Source of the DNA: Streptococcus parasuis
GTDB lineage: Bacteria; Bacillota; Bacilli; Lactobacillales; Streptococcaceae
DNA length: 64,000 bases
NCBI RefSeq assembly: GCF_021654455.1
Contig: NZ_AP024276.1
Coordinates: 1,860,001-1,924,000, forward strand
Direction: 5' to 3'
Part shown: positions 53,878 through 62,891 of the stretch, in pieces
How positions within the stretch are numbered: position 1 is the first letter of the stretch
How the letters are laid out: each line of letters begins with the position of its first letter
Translations under genes and position numbers: made by a program
The notes under the pieces: model-generated
What the model was told of the DNA's origin: nothing
The model's database searches: none
The model's input: the letters and a program-made list of their open reading frames with translations, nothing else

Positions 53878-54543
53878 ATGAAAAAATTTGCTACTAGTAT
53901 TACTATGGGAGCAATCATTGATTATATCTTAAAAAATATGACTGCAGAAGATTTTATCGTTACAAAGGAACAACAGGAATTCTTATACCTATACCTGTGG
54001 TTACAATACTTAAGAACTGATGCTGGTAGAATCAATTTTGTTACAATGTATGAAAATATGCCTTTCTATAATCCTAGAACCTCACCTATCGAGTTAGAAG
54101 AAATACAAGCTAATAGAGTTAAGATTTTGAAATTTAACAAATTATTTAAACAAGAAAAAGTTTTAGAAACTTACTTGAAAAACTTCGAAAAACATGAAAC
54201 AATGAATTTTCATATTGCAATTAGTGAGGAGAATCTATTAACCAGTGACAATCCAGTAATAGGTACCGATGAATGGAAACAAATTATTTTACCTATATGT
54301 CCATTTTTCTGTATTGAATTTATTGATAGTTCAATTGATAACGCTAAAACAATGTTTATCAAGTTAACTCCAGATAATATCAAATACTTAAATGAAGCAA
54401 CCATCAATACCGCAAATTACTTCGTTATTTCAAATGAACCCTTTACTATACCTCAGAATACTTACTTATATAATCGATTTAAAAATAAGAATTGGACATT
54501 CGGTAGACCCCATTTTAATATACAAGACTTGAAAAAACCTTGA
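53878..54543 (+). CDS. DUF4238-like protein (N-terminally short)
   Basis: The 221-residue protein has LLTSDNPVIGTDEW followed by ILPICPFFCIEF, which resembles the conserved DNP and P-x-S-P strands of DUF4238, and YLWLQYLRTDAGR, which fits the helix after the N-terminal part. The usual N-terminal HYVPQFYL segment is absent. A strong promoter and an AAGGAG site immediately before the ATG suggest that the short form is really made. It is the divergent partner of the XRE/OLD pair. Function unknown; an effector, immunity or sensor role is possible. Confidence 0.6.
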   Translation: MKKFATSITMGAIIDYILKNMTAEDFIVTKEQQEFLYLYLWLQYLRTDAGRINFVTMYENMPFYNPRTSPIELEEIQANRVKILKFNKLFKQEKVLETYLKNFEKHETMNFHIAISEENLLTSDNPVIGTDEWKQIILPICPFFCIEFIDSSIDNAKTMFIKLTPDNIKYLNEATINTANYFVISNEPFTIPQNTYLYNRFKNKNWTFGRPHFNIQDLKKP

Positions 54544-54568
54544 AATCAACGTTTCAAAGGCTTTTTTC
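54533..54568 (+). terminator. Terminator after the DUF4238-like gene
   Basis: CCTTGAAA and TTTCAAAGG pair across a 6-nt loop, followed by a T run. It overlaps the stop codon. Confidence 0.75.
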
Positions 54569-54654
54569 TTTTGATTTTAGCAAAGCAACTGAATGTTAAT
54601 GGATTGGAAAAGATTCCTACTTTCTGAATCGAAGCATCCACAAATAAAGCTGTT

Positions 54655-57126
54655 CTAAATAAATAATTGCATATTTGCTTTTTCACTATCGCCGATGAAT
54701 GTGGCAACACCCCCATATTCGACAAAATCAAATAATTCTTCTTTTTCAATTCCCATCAAGTCCATGCTCATAGTACAAGCTACAAATTTTACACCTAGTT
54801 GATGTGCTTTCTCAATCATATCTGGGAGTGAATCAACATTTTTTTGCTTCATAATATGTTTGATCATTGCAGATCCCATTCCACCCATATTCATTTGAGA
54901 AAGTGGTAATGCATCCGCTCTTGAAGGCAACATCATATCGAACAGCTTAGCTAAACCTGACTTCTTCACCTTTTGTTTTTTCAAAATTGACAAGCCCCAG
55001 AAGGTGAAGAAAATAGTTACTTTTTTCCCGTATGCTGCTGCACCAGAAGCAATTATCATTGAAGCTATGGCTTTATCTAAATCACCACTGAATACAACCA
55101 TCGTTGCTCCATCTTTTGTCTCTTGCAAGACTCCCTCTTGCCCTAGTGAAGGTAGATTTGTCGTTTCTATTCCAGAATTTTCAACCTTCCCTTTCGCGAT
55201 TGAAGCAATAACTTTGCCATTTTCAATCCTGTTTGATAAGAGTGTGTTTCCCGTATTCTGGCACCATGCTTCAATATCAGCACTAAAGCCAAAATCACTT
55301 GCCTCGACCTCCATTTTTTGACCTATTGACATCTTATCAATATTTTCTTTCACTTTTAAGATTGGTCCAGGACACTGTAGTCCACAGGCATCTAAACGAA
55401 TAGTTTCTGAGGCTTCATCACATTTTGCGCTCATATTCGTTGTCGGATTCTGATTTGATTCTTCAAAAATAATTGGTTTCAATTGATATTTTGCCATTTT
55501 GTAAGTTTTAAATCCCCCATCTAGATTTTTTACGTCAAAACCTGCTTGACTTAGAATTCGTGCTGCATTATAGCCACGATGTCCAACTTGGCAGAAGACA
55601 TAGATCGTTTGATCTTTTGGTAACTCTTCTATTCGACGTCGCAATTGATTCAGTGGGATTTGATGACTTGATTCAATTGTCCCAGTCGCCAATTCAAAAT
55701 CTTCTCGGACATCCAAGAAAAAGGCATTCTTACTAACCAAATCATCAACTTGAGACCATTGAAATGTGGCAACTTTACCTGAGAGAATATTATCTGCAGT
55801 ATAGCCCAACATGTTAACCGGATCCTTTGCGGATGAATACGGTGGGGCATAGGCCAATTCAATACTAGCCAGTTGGTCCGCACTTGCCCCAAAACGCATT
55901 GCAGTCGCAATCACGTCAATGCGTTTTTCTACTCCTTCTGTGCCGATCGCTTGAGCTCCAAGAATTTTTCCATCTTTACCAAATAAGAGTTTGAGGGCAA
56001 TTGGAGAAGCGCCTGGGTAGTAGCCAGCATGTGAATTTGGATGGATATGAATGATTTCGTATTCGATACCTGCTTGTTTTAATAAGCGCTCACTATTTCC
56101 GGTACTTGCCACCGTTAATTCGAACACCTTTGCAACAGCAGTACCCAGTGTTCCTAAATAGGATGCATCAGCACCGTTAATGATATCCGCAACAAGCCTT
56201 CCCTGCCGATTGGCTGGCCATGCAAGTGGGATATGGGTCGGCTGACCACTAACCAAATCCACAACTTCAATAGCGTCTCCAATAGCATAAATATCTTGAT
56301 TACTAGTCTGCATCTGTTGATTTACTTTGATACCACCTTTAAAACCCAATTCTAAACCAGCAGACTCAGCCAAAGTGTTTTCAGGAAGAACACCGATAGA
56401 TAAAATAGTTATATCGGACTGTAGAGTTTTTCCACTTGTTAAAAGTAACTCTTTACCATTATTTCGAAATTCTTTCAGACCGTCATTCAAAATCAAATCG
56501 ACCCCATGGATATTTATCTGTGAATGAATCATTTGGGCCATTTCTATATCAATTGTAGGCATAACTTGAGGTGCCATTTCAATCAACTGAACTTGAATCC
56601 CTAATTCCACTAAATTTTCCATCATTTCAAGACCAATAAAACCGCCTCCAACGACTGTCGCAGTACGAATCTGATTCTCTGCAATAAAGGCCTTTATTTG
56701 GTCCATGTCCGGAATATTTCTTAAACTAAAAACATTTTCCGCTTCTGCCAAACCATCGATTGAAGGGACGATGGCTTTTGCACCTGTTGAAATGATGAGA
56801 TTATCATAAGACTCAACATAACGTTCACCCGTTTGGTGATTCAGCACTGTTACACTTTTACTTTGTGGATTGATTTCAAGTACTTCAGAGAAGTTTCTGA
56901 CATCTAGTCCATACTGTTGATTCATACCGTCAACTGTTTGAAGCAATAAATTTTCGCGCTCCTTAATGACACCGCCAACATGATAGGGTAGACCACAATT
57001 CGCGAATGAAATATATTCTCCCTTTTCAAATAGAACAATCTTATCCTCTTCATTTAAACGACGCAACCTCGTTGCAGCTGTCGCACCACCTGCCACACCG
57101 CCTATAATAACAATTTTTTTAGACAT
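54655..57126 (-). CDS. Four-domain CoA-disulfide/persulfide reductase (CoADR-rhodanese-TusA-DsrE)
   Basis: The 823-residue protein begins with a flavin CoA-disulfide reductase (1 to about 445; GGVAGGATAATRLRR and active Cys44 in SFANCGLPYH). A rhodanese domain follows (about 455 to 550; VFCQVGHRGYNAA with the Cys), then a TusA-type domain (about 575 to 645; DACGLQCPGPILKVK) and a DsrE/F-like domain (about 665 to 823; ACTMSMDLMG). Such fusions handle CoA-persulfide or other sulfane sulfur. The CstR-like operator in its promoter supports persulfide control. The next gene downstream on the minus strand is unrelated. Confidence 0.9.
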   Translation of the reverse strand: MSKKIVIIGGVAGGATAATRLRRLNEEDKIVLFEKGEYISFANCGLPYHVGGVIKERENLLLQTVDGMNQQYGLDVRNFSEVLEINPQSKSVTVLNHQTGERYVESYDNLIISTGAKAIVPSIDGLAEAENVFSLRNIPDMDQIKAFIAENQIRTATVVGGGFIGLEMMENLVELGIQVQLIEMAPQVMPTIDIEMAQMIHSQINIHGVDLILNDGLKEFRNNGKELLLTSGKTLQSDITILSIGVLPENTLAESAGLELGFKGGIKVNQQMQTSNQDIYAIGDAIEVVDLVSGQPTHIPLAWPANRQGRLVADIINGADASYLGTLGTAVAKVFELTVASTGNSERLLKQAGIEYEIIHIHPNSHAGYYPGASPIALKLLFGKDGKILGAQAIGTEGVEKRIDVIATAMRFGASADQLASIELAYAPPYSSAKDPVNMLGYTADNILSGKVATFQWSQVDDLVSKNAFFLDVREDFELATGTIESSHQIPLNQLRRRIEELPKDQTIYVFCQVGHRGYNAARILSQAGFDVKNLDGGFKTYKMAKYQLKPIIFEESNQNPTTNMSAKCDEASETIRLDACGLQCPGPILKVKENIDKMSIGQKMEVEASDFGFSADIEAWCQNTGNTLLSNRIENGKVIASIAKGKVENSGIETTNLPSLGQEGVLQETKDGATMVVFSGDLDKAIASMIIASGAAAYGKKVTIFFTFWGLSILKKQKVKKSGLAKLFDMMLPSRADALPLSQMNMGGMGSAMIKHIMKQKNVDSLPDMIEKAHQLGVKFVACTMSMDLMGIEKEELFDFVEYGGVATFIGDSEKANMQLFI

Positions 57127-57154
57127 GGGATACTCCTAAATATTCTTTTTAAAC

Positions 57155-57183
57155 ATTATATACCCTTAGGGGTATATTGTCAA
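57155..57183 (-). promoter_or_regulatory. Consensus promoter with CsoR/CstR-type operator
   Basis: TTGACA (57178-57183), 17 bp, TATAAT (57155-57160) on the minus strand. The spacer is filled by ATATACCCTT-AGGGGTATAT (57158-57177), a 20-bp near-perfect dyad of the TACCC/GGGTA type bound by CsoR-family proteins; CstR, the persulfide sensor, uses such sites. No csoR/cstR gene lies within this window. Confidence 0.75.
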
Positions 57184-57259
57184 TCTATTGCTTCATGTAT
57201 ACTCCATTTTCATTTCTAATATGATCAGCCATATGATTGAATACATGCGACCTATCAAC

Positions 57260-57291
57260 AAAAAACTTCGCTCATCTAGGCGAAGTTTTTT
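57260..57291 (-). terminator. Terminator of the NUDIX gene
   Basis: AAAAAACTTCGC and GCGAAGTTTTTT pair, with an 8-nt loop, and overlap the stop codon region of the NUDIX gene. Confidence 0.8.
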
Positions 57292-57886
57292 GATTTATGA
57301 TTTCCACAAAACGATGGGTAAATTGAGCTGTCATGCCCCAAAGGTTTTCAGGAAGTTGTTCATAAAATGGAATAGAGCGCTTTTGATGACTAAATGGATA
57401 GCTAATTCCTCCTCTTAATCGTTCAAAAGGAAAATCACATTCTGGAACGACTTTAGAATCCAATTGATAATAGACAGGTTGGATTGTCAGCAGGGTGGAT
57501 AATGGCACTGTAAATATCCGAGCAACCTCTTCGTTAGGAACGATAGTCGTCCAATCCAGATTTAACCGACCTACAAAGCAATGAATGGTCGAGCGCTCAA
57601 AGACCAAATAATCGATTTCTCCAAGTATATCAATTTGTTCTGGTTGAATATTTAGTTCCTCCACAGCCTCCCGAACAGCTGCTTGCTGTGGTGTTTCACC
57701 TTCCTCAACTCCTCCACCGGGAAATGAGACTTCTCCAGGCTGAGAGATTGATTCACTGCGAACTTGATATAGAACCTGCCATTGATTCTCTGACCAAACC
57801 AATGGTAGGAGGACTGAAAAACATCGTTTTTCGCCTAAAGGTTGAGGAATATAATTTGCCAATAGGTCTTTCAATTGATTCGGCAT
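57272..57886 (-). CDS. NUDIX hydrolase, probable CoA pyrophosphatase
   Basis: The 204-residue protein has an intact Nudix box GGGVEEGETPQQAAVREAVEEL (GX5EX7REXXEE; at about residues 56 to 78) within FPGGG. The overall form fits NudL-type CoA pyrophosphatases, which split CoA or its derivatives into 3',5'-ADP and phosphopantetheine. The start at 57886 is the first methionine of the domain. Divergent from no close partner; the neighbour towards the right is the HerA-like gene. Confidence 0.83.
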   Translation of the reverse strand: MPNQLKDLLANYIPQPLGEKRCFSVLLPLVWSENQWQVLYQVRSESISQPGEVSFPGGGVEEGETPQQAAVREAVEELNIQPEQIDILGEIDYLVFERSTIHCFVGRLNLDWTTIVPNEEVARIFTVPLSTLLTIQPVYYQLDSKVVPECDFPFERLRGGISYPFSHQKRSIPFYEQLPENLWGMTAQFTHRFVEIINQKTSPR

Positions 57887-57974
57887 CGCTTACTCCTTTT
57901 TGTACTAACTAGTGATTTGTTTCTATCATAACGAATTTACAGTTAGAATGCAAGAAGTTTGTCTCTAAGCATGA

Positions 57975-58003
57975 AATAAAAAAGAAGGAAATGACTCTCA
58001 CTT
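57975..58003 (-). terminator. Terminator of the HerA-like gene
   Basis: On the minus strand GGAAGTGA and TCATTTCC pair (one G-T) with a T run; overlaps the last codons of the gene. Confidence 0.65.
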
Positions 58004-59530
58004 CCCTTTTAACATGCCCATAATGCCACGAGTCACCACGCGCCCAACTTCCCGTCCGACCTGGCTCATCAGGTTCTTGGTAAAGCGGTCCATCATAGAA
58101 TCTGTTTTGCGACTAGCTGGCTGACTAGTTTTTTGTGCAGCTTTAGCTGCTTCTTTCTGGGCTTTCTCTTCCATTTTTGCGGCTGCCTTAGCTTCTTTTT
58201 CTGCCTGTTTTTCCGCCTCGGCCTGCTCTGCTTTTTTGATGAGTTCGGCTTCTTTAGCCTCTGTCATGGCTAAAATCTGCTCATGGGCAGATTCACGGTT
58301 GACCGCGTCAGCATATTTTTCCATCAAAGAAGAGTTATTGATGACAGACAAGAGGGCGCTCGCCTCGACCGTTCCGAGCATACTCTTCGGTGGATAAATC
58401 AAAACTCGATCCGCAAAGCTTGGTGTGCCGTCTGCTTGAAGTGTAGACACAACAGCTTCCCCCACTTGCAACTCCTGAAGGACCTTAGCTAAATCCTTAT
58501 CACCTTCTTGACGGAAGGTTTCGGCAACAGTCGCAACTGTTTTGAGCTCTTTTGGTGTAAAGGCGCGAAGACCGTGTTGGATGCGATTTCCCAGCTGGGC
58601 TGCCACGCTATCAGGAATATCCGTTGGATTCTGCGTTACAAAGAAAACACCTACACCTTTTGAACGAATCAAACGAACAATCAATTCAATCTTTTCAATA
58701 AGAACTTTTGGAGCATCTTTGAAGAGAACATGAGCCTCGTCAAAGAAGAAGACCATCTTAGGCTTGTCCAAATCGCCCACCTCAGGCAGCACTTCATAGA
58801 GTTCTGACAAAAGGCTGAGCAGGACTGTCGAATAAAGAGTTGGTTGATTGAACAGCTCAGTAGCTTGAAGGACGTTAATAACACCACGGCCATCTTCAGC
58901 TGTACGCATCAAATCAGCAATGTCAAGACTTGGCTCACCGAAGAAAATCTTACCACCTTGTTGCTCCAAAACGACCAGACTACGTAAGATAGCACCAACC
59001 GAACGAGCTGGAATATTCCCATAATATTGGCTCAGCTCTGCTGCATTTTCAGCTACAAAATTGAGCATAGCCCGTAGGTCCATTAAGTCAATCAAGAGAA
59101 GGCCACGCTCGTCTGCCACGCTGAAAACGATGTTCAAGATAGACTCCTGAGTATCATTCAAACCCAGTAAGCGCGTCAATAAGACAGGCCCCAGCTCTGA
59201 AATAGTCATGCGGACAGGAGTCCCATTTTCCCCAAAGACATCCCACAACTCAACTGGATAAGCAACAGGACTATAATCTGAATAGTAGGTCTTCTCCAGA
59301 CGACTAGGATCAATCTCCTTGGTATTGGCCACAATCAAACTATTCAAGTCGCCCTTGATATCTGATAGGAAGACCGGAATGCCTGCATCACTCAACTGCT
59401 CTGCCAAGACCTTCAAGGTCACTGTCTTCCCTGTACCTGTCGCACCTGCGATGATGCCATGACGATTGAGTCGCATGAGCTGCATCTCCGCTCGACTGCT
59501 TCCATAACCAAAAGCAATAACATCTGACAT
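57998..59530 (-). CDS. HerA-like ATPase (DUF853)
   Basis: The 510-residue protein has Walker A GATGTGKTVTLK near residue 32 and Walker B KMVFFFDEAHVLF near 265, then STLQADGTPSFADRVLI. Its Lys/Ala/Glu-rich C-terminal section (about 430 to 475) looks like a coiled coil. This is the DUF853/YjgR branch of HerA/FtsK-like ATPases, whose function is poorly defined. It is transcribed alone. Confidence 0.87.
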   Translation of the reverse strand: MSDVIAFGYGSSRAEMQLMRLNRHGIIAGATGTGKTVTLKVLAEQLSDAGIPVFLSDIKGDLNSLIVANTKEIDPSRLEKTYYSDYSPVAYPVELWDVFGENGTPVRMTISELGPVLLTRLLGLNDTQESILNIVFSVADERGLLLIDLMDLRAMLNFVAENAAELSQYYGNIPARSVGAILRSLVVLEQQGGKIFFGEPSLDIADLMRTAEDGRGVINVLQATELFNQPTLYSTVLLSLLSELYEVLPEVGDLDKPKMVFFFDEAHVLFKDAPKVLIEKIELIVRLIRSKGVGVFFVTQNPTDIPDSVAAQLGNRIQHGLRAFTPKELKTVATVAETFRQEGDKDLAKVLQELQVGEAVVSTLQADGTPSFADRVLIYPPKSMLGTVEASALLSVINNSSLMEKYADAVNRESAHEQILAMTEAKEAELIKKAEQAEAEKQAEKEAKAAAKMEEKAQKEAAKAAQKTSQPASRKTDSMMDRFTKNLMSQVGREVGRVVTRGIMGMLKGK

Positions 59531-59637
59531 ATTCTAGCCTCTTTTCCGATTTTTTCTAGCTTTATTGTAGCATAGTTTCTAGGAAAATAGCAGAGCAGAC
59601 AACCGAATCACCTCACTATCCACAAAACAAAAAGAAA

Positions 59638-59655
59638 AACCCGACGAATCGGGTT
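59638..59655 (-). terminator. glpF terminator
   Basis: AACCCGA-TTCG-TCGGGTT on the minus strand is followed by a T run, 6 bp after the glpF stop. Confidence 0.83.
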
Positions 59656-59660
59656 CACTA

Positions 59661-60506
59661 TTAAAGATATAATAATTTGAAAAGTGCAATAGCGACAATT
59701 GCAGCAAGAATTGGAGCACATACACCAACCCAAGCATACCACCATTTTGAATCAGCCTTGTTTTCACCAAGAACAGATTTTGGAAGTAGAGCATGGACGA
59801 TACGTGGACCAAGGTCACGCGCTGGGTTGAGACCAGGACCTGTTGGACCACCAAGAGCGGCAACAAGAGCCATAACTAGGAAACCAATACCAATGTGAGC
59901 AACAGCAAGTGAACCTGATGTATATGGCGCAACCATTGTTTCAGCAACTGTTTTGTCGTAACCTTGTTCAATGATTTTACCAACAAGCTCTGCACCAAAG
60001 AAATTCTTAGTCAACGCAAGTGCTCCGAAGAACAATACAAATGAACCAGCGAACTCATTTAAGAAGCCATTAATAGTTGCAGCTTTACGACTTTCTTTTG
60101 TACCATTGTCAAGCGCGCTGATTGTTGAGAACGAACCAAGAATGTGATTTGGATTTTCAGTTTTCAAGAAGTAAGGTTTGTATACTGCTACAACCACTAA
60201 CTGACCAAACATTGCACCTAACAATTGAGCAACGATATACTGTGCAACATGTTCCCATGGGAAGAGGCCTGATACTGCCAATCCGAGGGTGAAGGCTGGG
60301 TTGATGTGGTTTCCAGAAACATTACCAAACATCAATGCTGGCATCATAACTGCCAAACCATAACCAATCGCAATCAGAATCCAACCAGAGTTGTTTCCCT
60401 TAGTGCCTTTAAGGTCAGCGTTTGCAACTGTACCATTACCGATGATAATAAGGAGTGCAGTCGCAATAAATTCAGTGATATATTTCACTGTCCATGTAAC
60501 ATCCAT
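59661..60506 (-). CDS. glpF: Aquaglyceroporin (glycerol uptake facilitator)
   Basis: The 281-residue MIP channel has six transmembrane helices, the first NPA box in NHINPAFTLGLAVSG (about residue 68) and the second in GLNPARDLGPR (about 232). The Asp/Arg after the second NPA and the enlarged loop near residues 110 to 140 are typical of glycerol facilitators of lactic acid bacteria. It lies close to a cre site shared with the divergent formate channel gene. Confidence 0.93.
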   Translation of the reverse strand: MDVTWTVKYITEFIATALLIIIGNGTVANADLKGTKGNNSGWILIAIGYGLAVMMPALMFGNVSGNHINPAFTLGLAVSGLFPWEHVAQYIVAQLLGAMFGQLVVVAVYKPYFLKTENPNHILGSFSTISALDNGTKESRKAATINGFLNEFAGSFVLFFGALALTKNFFGAELVGKIIEQGYDKTVAETMVAPYTSGSLAVAHIGIGFLVMALVAALGGPTGPGLNPARDLGPRIVHALLPKSVLGENKADSKWWYAWVGVCAPILAAIVAIALFKLLYL

Positions 60507-60597
60507 ATTTTTCTAATTTTCCTTTCAAAAGTTGAATTTTTTTTGGACAACAACCATTTTATCAAGTATAATAAACAAAGTAAAGCCATTCGATAAA

Positions 60598-60612
60598 AAG
60601 AAAACGTTTACT
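60598..60612. promoter_or_regulatory. cre (CcpA) site between glpF and the formate channel gene
   Basis: AAGAAAACGTTTACT matches the CcpA cre consensus at 14 of 15 positions. It lies 92 bp before glpF and 35 bp before the FNT gene and could control either. Confidence 0.62.
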
Positions 60613-60646
60613 CGAAAAAAGTAGTAGATAAAGTGAGGAGATTAGG

Positions 60647-61447
60647 ATGGGAGCTACCCAAGATACACTACTATATACAATTGAAAAAAGCATCAAGAAA
60701 AAAGCAGATTTGTTTGAACACAGCTTTTCTGCCTACGCTGTTCGATCGATGTTAGCCAGCCTCTATCTAGGTTTGGGGATTGTCATTTCTCTTTATACGG
60801 CAGATAAACTAAACCACGTTGCAGAAGGACTCGGGAAGTTTAGTTATGGGTTGATGTTTGGTTGGGGACTACTCATGATTTTATATATGAATGCTGAACT
60901 TGGAACATCCAACATGATGTATATGACCGTAGCCATTCATCGAAAAACGATTCCTACTAAAACAGCCCTCAAGATGTTGGCAACCTGTATCCTTTTCAAT
61001 TTCATCGGCGCTGTCCTTGTTTGTTACTTGGTCTCACTGACTCTACCTTATCAACACGTTGATGCTCATAGCTACCTATTTGAAGCGACAGTGACAAAAC
61101 TAGAAAAAACACCTCTTACCCAGTTTATTGAAGGAATCTTTGCTAATATTGTTGTGAATATCGGCGTATTTACCTTCTTACGCATCAAAGATGATGCCGG
61201 ACGTCTCATTTCCGTTATTTTCATCATCTTTATCTTTGCTTTCTTGGGATATGAGCACGTCATCGCAAACTTCTCTCTTTTCTCATTAGCCTTCTTCTCA
61301 AATGGTGGCCCAGTTGAAGGAATGAATCTATTAAGTGTATTAAGTAATTTCTTCTTTTCTGGACTAGGAAACTACGTGGGTGGCGGTCTCTTTATCGGAC
61401 TTCTTTATAGTTGGTTGAATAATCAATCCAAACTTTATGTAGACTAA
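60647..61447 (+). CDS. Formate/nitrite transporter family (FNT) channel
   Basis: The 266-residue protein has about six transmembrane helices and the FNT signatures LGTSNMMYMT and FFSNGGPVEGMN. It should move formate or a similar monocarboxylate, which fits the mixed-acid fermentation genes nearby such as adhE. It is divergent from glpF and ends at a bidirectional terminator shared with lrgB. Confidence 0.86.
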   Translation: MGATQDTLLYTIEKSIKKKADLFEHSFSAYAVRSMLASLYLGLGIVISLYTADKLNHVAEGLGKFSYGLMFGWGLLMILYMNAELGTSNMMYMTVAIHRKTIPTKTALKMLATCILFNFIGAVLVCYLVSLTLPYQHVDAHSYLFEATVTKLEKTPLTQFIEGIFANIVVNIGVFTFLRIKDDAGRLISVIFIIFIFAFLGYEHVIANFSLFSLAFFSNGGPVEGMNLLSVLSNFFFSGLGNYVGGGLFIGLLYSWLNNQSKLYVD

Positions 61448-61450
61448 AAT

Positions 61451-61483
61451 AACTACGGTTGGAATTCCTACCGTAGTTTTTTT
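61451..61483. terminator. Bidirectional terminator between the FNT gene and lrgB
   Basis: AACTACGGT and ACCGTAGTT pair across a 10-nt loop and are followed by a T run on the plus strand. Confidence 0.8.
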
Positions 61484-62177
61484 ATTGTAAGATAATCTGC
61501 GCAACTATAGGACTAATCACCACATACATGATGCCTGTAATCCCAATAGCTAGGCCAGCCATCGCCCCTTGCGTATGCCCATATTTTATCGCTGTACCCG
61601 TTCCAATGGCATGTCCTGTTCCTCCCAAAGCAAGACCAACAGCTACCGGATCTTCAATTTTTAGTAGCTTTAAAAAGACTGGACCAAGAACACTTGTCAG
61701 AATTCCAGTTGCAACAACGACTACAAGAGTAACAGTTGCTATTCCTTGCATTTTATCAGTAATACCAACAGCCATAGCAGTGGTGACAGATTTTGGAAAA
61801 AGAGAGATTGCTAGAAAAAAATCCATCCCAAACCATTTGGCAATCAGGGCAGTAAAGACAGTATTGACAATACAAGCAACAAAAATTCCCAATAAAATAC
61901 TTCGAATGTGATGTTTCATTAGATGGAAAGAACGATATAAAGGAATTCCCAGAGCTACCGTTGAAGGCACAATAAGCATATTTAGATAGGAACCTCCTGC
62001 ATAATATTCCTTATAGGAAATACCTGTCATTTTTAAAAAGACAATAATCAATCCTGTAGCTACCAACAGTGGGGTTGTGATTGGATGAGGAAATCTCCGA
62101 TAAATCAGCATTCCAATTAAATATGCTGCAATTGATAACATAATACCAAAAATAGGATTGGAAAAAAGTTCAGTCAT
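61482..62177 (-). CDS. lrgB: LrgB/CidB-family membrane protein
   Basis: The protein (about 231 residues from ATG 62177) is polytopic, with IAAYLIGMLIYRRFPHPITTPLL and FPKSVTTAMAVGI typical of LrgB. LrgAB controls autolysis and cell death and may export pyruvate. The start is placed at 62177 (MTELFSNPIF) because a GGAGGG site lies just before; it overlaps the lrgA stop by 8 bp. Confidence 0.9.
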   Translation of the reverse strand: MTELFSNPIFGIMLSIAAYLIGMLIYRRFPHPITTPLLVATGLIIVFLKMTGISYKEYYAGGSYLNMLIVPSTVALGIPLYRSFHLMKHHIRSILLGIFVACIVNTVFTALIAKWFGMDFFLAISLFPKSVTTAMAVGITDKMQGIATVTLVVVVATGILTSVLGPVFLKLLKIEDPVAVGLALGGTGHAIGTGTAIKYGHTQGAMAGLAIGITGIMYVVISPIVAQIILQ

Positions 62178-62550
62178 GCATTCCCTCCGCATCAATGTAG
62201 TCACCTTCAAACTTCTGTTTCACAAATTGAACAACAAAACCAATGACTAAGATATTTAAAAAAATGGCGCCTAAGATGACGATGATAATAGGAAGTAAAT
62301 AATCTTTAATTGCATCAAATCTCTCCATAATCCCCACCGCTGCAGGCAAAAAAAGAATGGTCATGTTAGCCAGCAAAAAATTTCCAACCGTATTAATGTG
62401 GCGAAGACGAATTAATTTGAACTCTAGGGCTAAAAATAGGAGGATTAAGCCAATGATACTTCCCGGAATAGGAAGATGAAAAATAGTCGAAATAGCTTCC
62501 CCTAAAAATGAAAATACTAGAATAATCATAAACTGAACATATAATTTCAT
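62170..62550 (-). CDS. lrgA: LrgA/CidA-family holin-like protein
   Basis: The roughly 126-residue protein has four hydrophobic helices and the LrgA motif LPIPGSIIGLILLFLALEF. It is the holin-like partner of LrgB. The start at 62550 (MKLYVQFMIILVF) is chosen for its GGAGTG site; the longer frame to 62598 has no ribosome site. A cre-like site lies 158 bp upstream. Confidence 0.9.
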   Translation of the reverse strand: MKLYVQFMIILVFSFLGEAISTIFHLPIPGSIIGLILLFLALEFKLIRLRHINTVGNFLLANMTILFLPAAVGIMERFDAIKDYLLPIIIVILGAIFLNILVIGFVVQFVKQKFEGDYIDAEGMHD

Positions 62551-62707
62551 TCCACTCCTCCATTCAACTCCTGTGGCCGTTTGTACTACACGAATCATGT
62601 CCCTTACATTAACAATTCCTTCATTTCAGATAACCCTCACAGTATGAAATCATAAAAATTGCTATTCCATACATTAAGTTTACTACTCTGAAATTATTTT
62701 TCAAGGC

Positions 62708-62722
62708 TATAAAACGTTTACA
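62708..62722 (-). promoter_or_regulatory. cre-like site upstream of lrgAB
   Basis: The site around AAAACGTTTACA matches the CcpA cre consensus at 13 of 15 positions, 158 bp before lrgA. lrgAB is CcpA-controlled in Streptococcus mutans. Confidence 0.45.
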
Positions 62723-62771
62723 CCCGAAATCCCTTGAAAATAGTTTGCAGATATTTTTTACATATAAATGC

Positions 62772-62800
62772 TTGACAAGATTGGTTTATGGGTGTATATT
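62772..62800 (+). promoter_or_regulatory. Promoter of the padR-DUF1700 operon
   Basis: TTGACA (62772-62777), 17 bp, TATATT (62795-62800). AT-rich dyads with TATAT half-sites directly downstream are plausible operators for the PadR product. Confidence 0.7.
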
Positions 62801-62891
62801 TTATATATAGTAGATTTTGATATATAAAGGCGAAAAGCATATATCGAAATAATACCCAAGATTACCAAAATAAGTGAAAGGAGTGACTGCC

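Larger units (their letters stand above)
62599..62891. other. Divergent regulatory region between lrgA and padR
   Basis: About 290 bases without a gene. It holds a cre-like site (62708-62722, ATAAAACGTTTACA core), the padR promoter (62772-62800) and TATATA-rich dyads (about 62800-62850). Confidence 0.55.

Noticed and set aside
54546..54749. Leftward 67-codon frame after the DUF4238-like gene
   Set aside because: It overlaps the end of the CoA-disulfide reductase gene in another frame and the terminator of the island, with no ribosome site. Its sequence may be an old repeat remnant but I cannot identify it.
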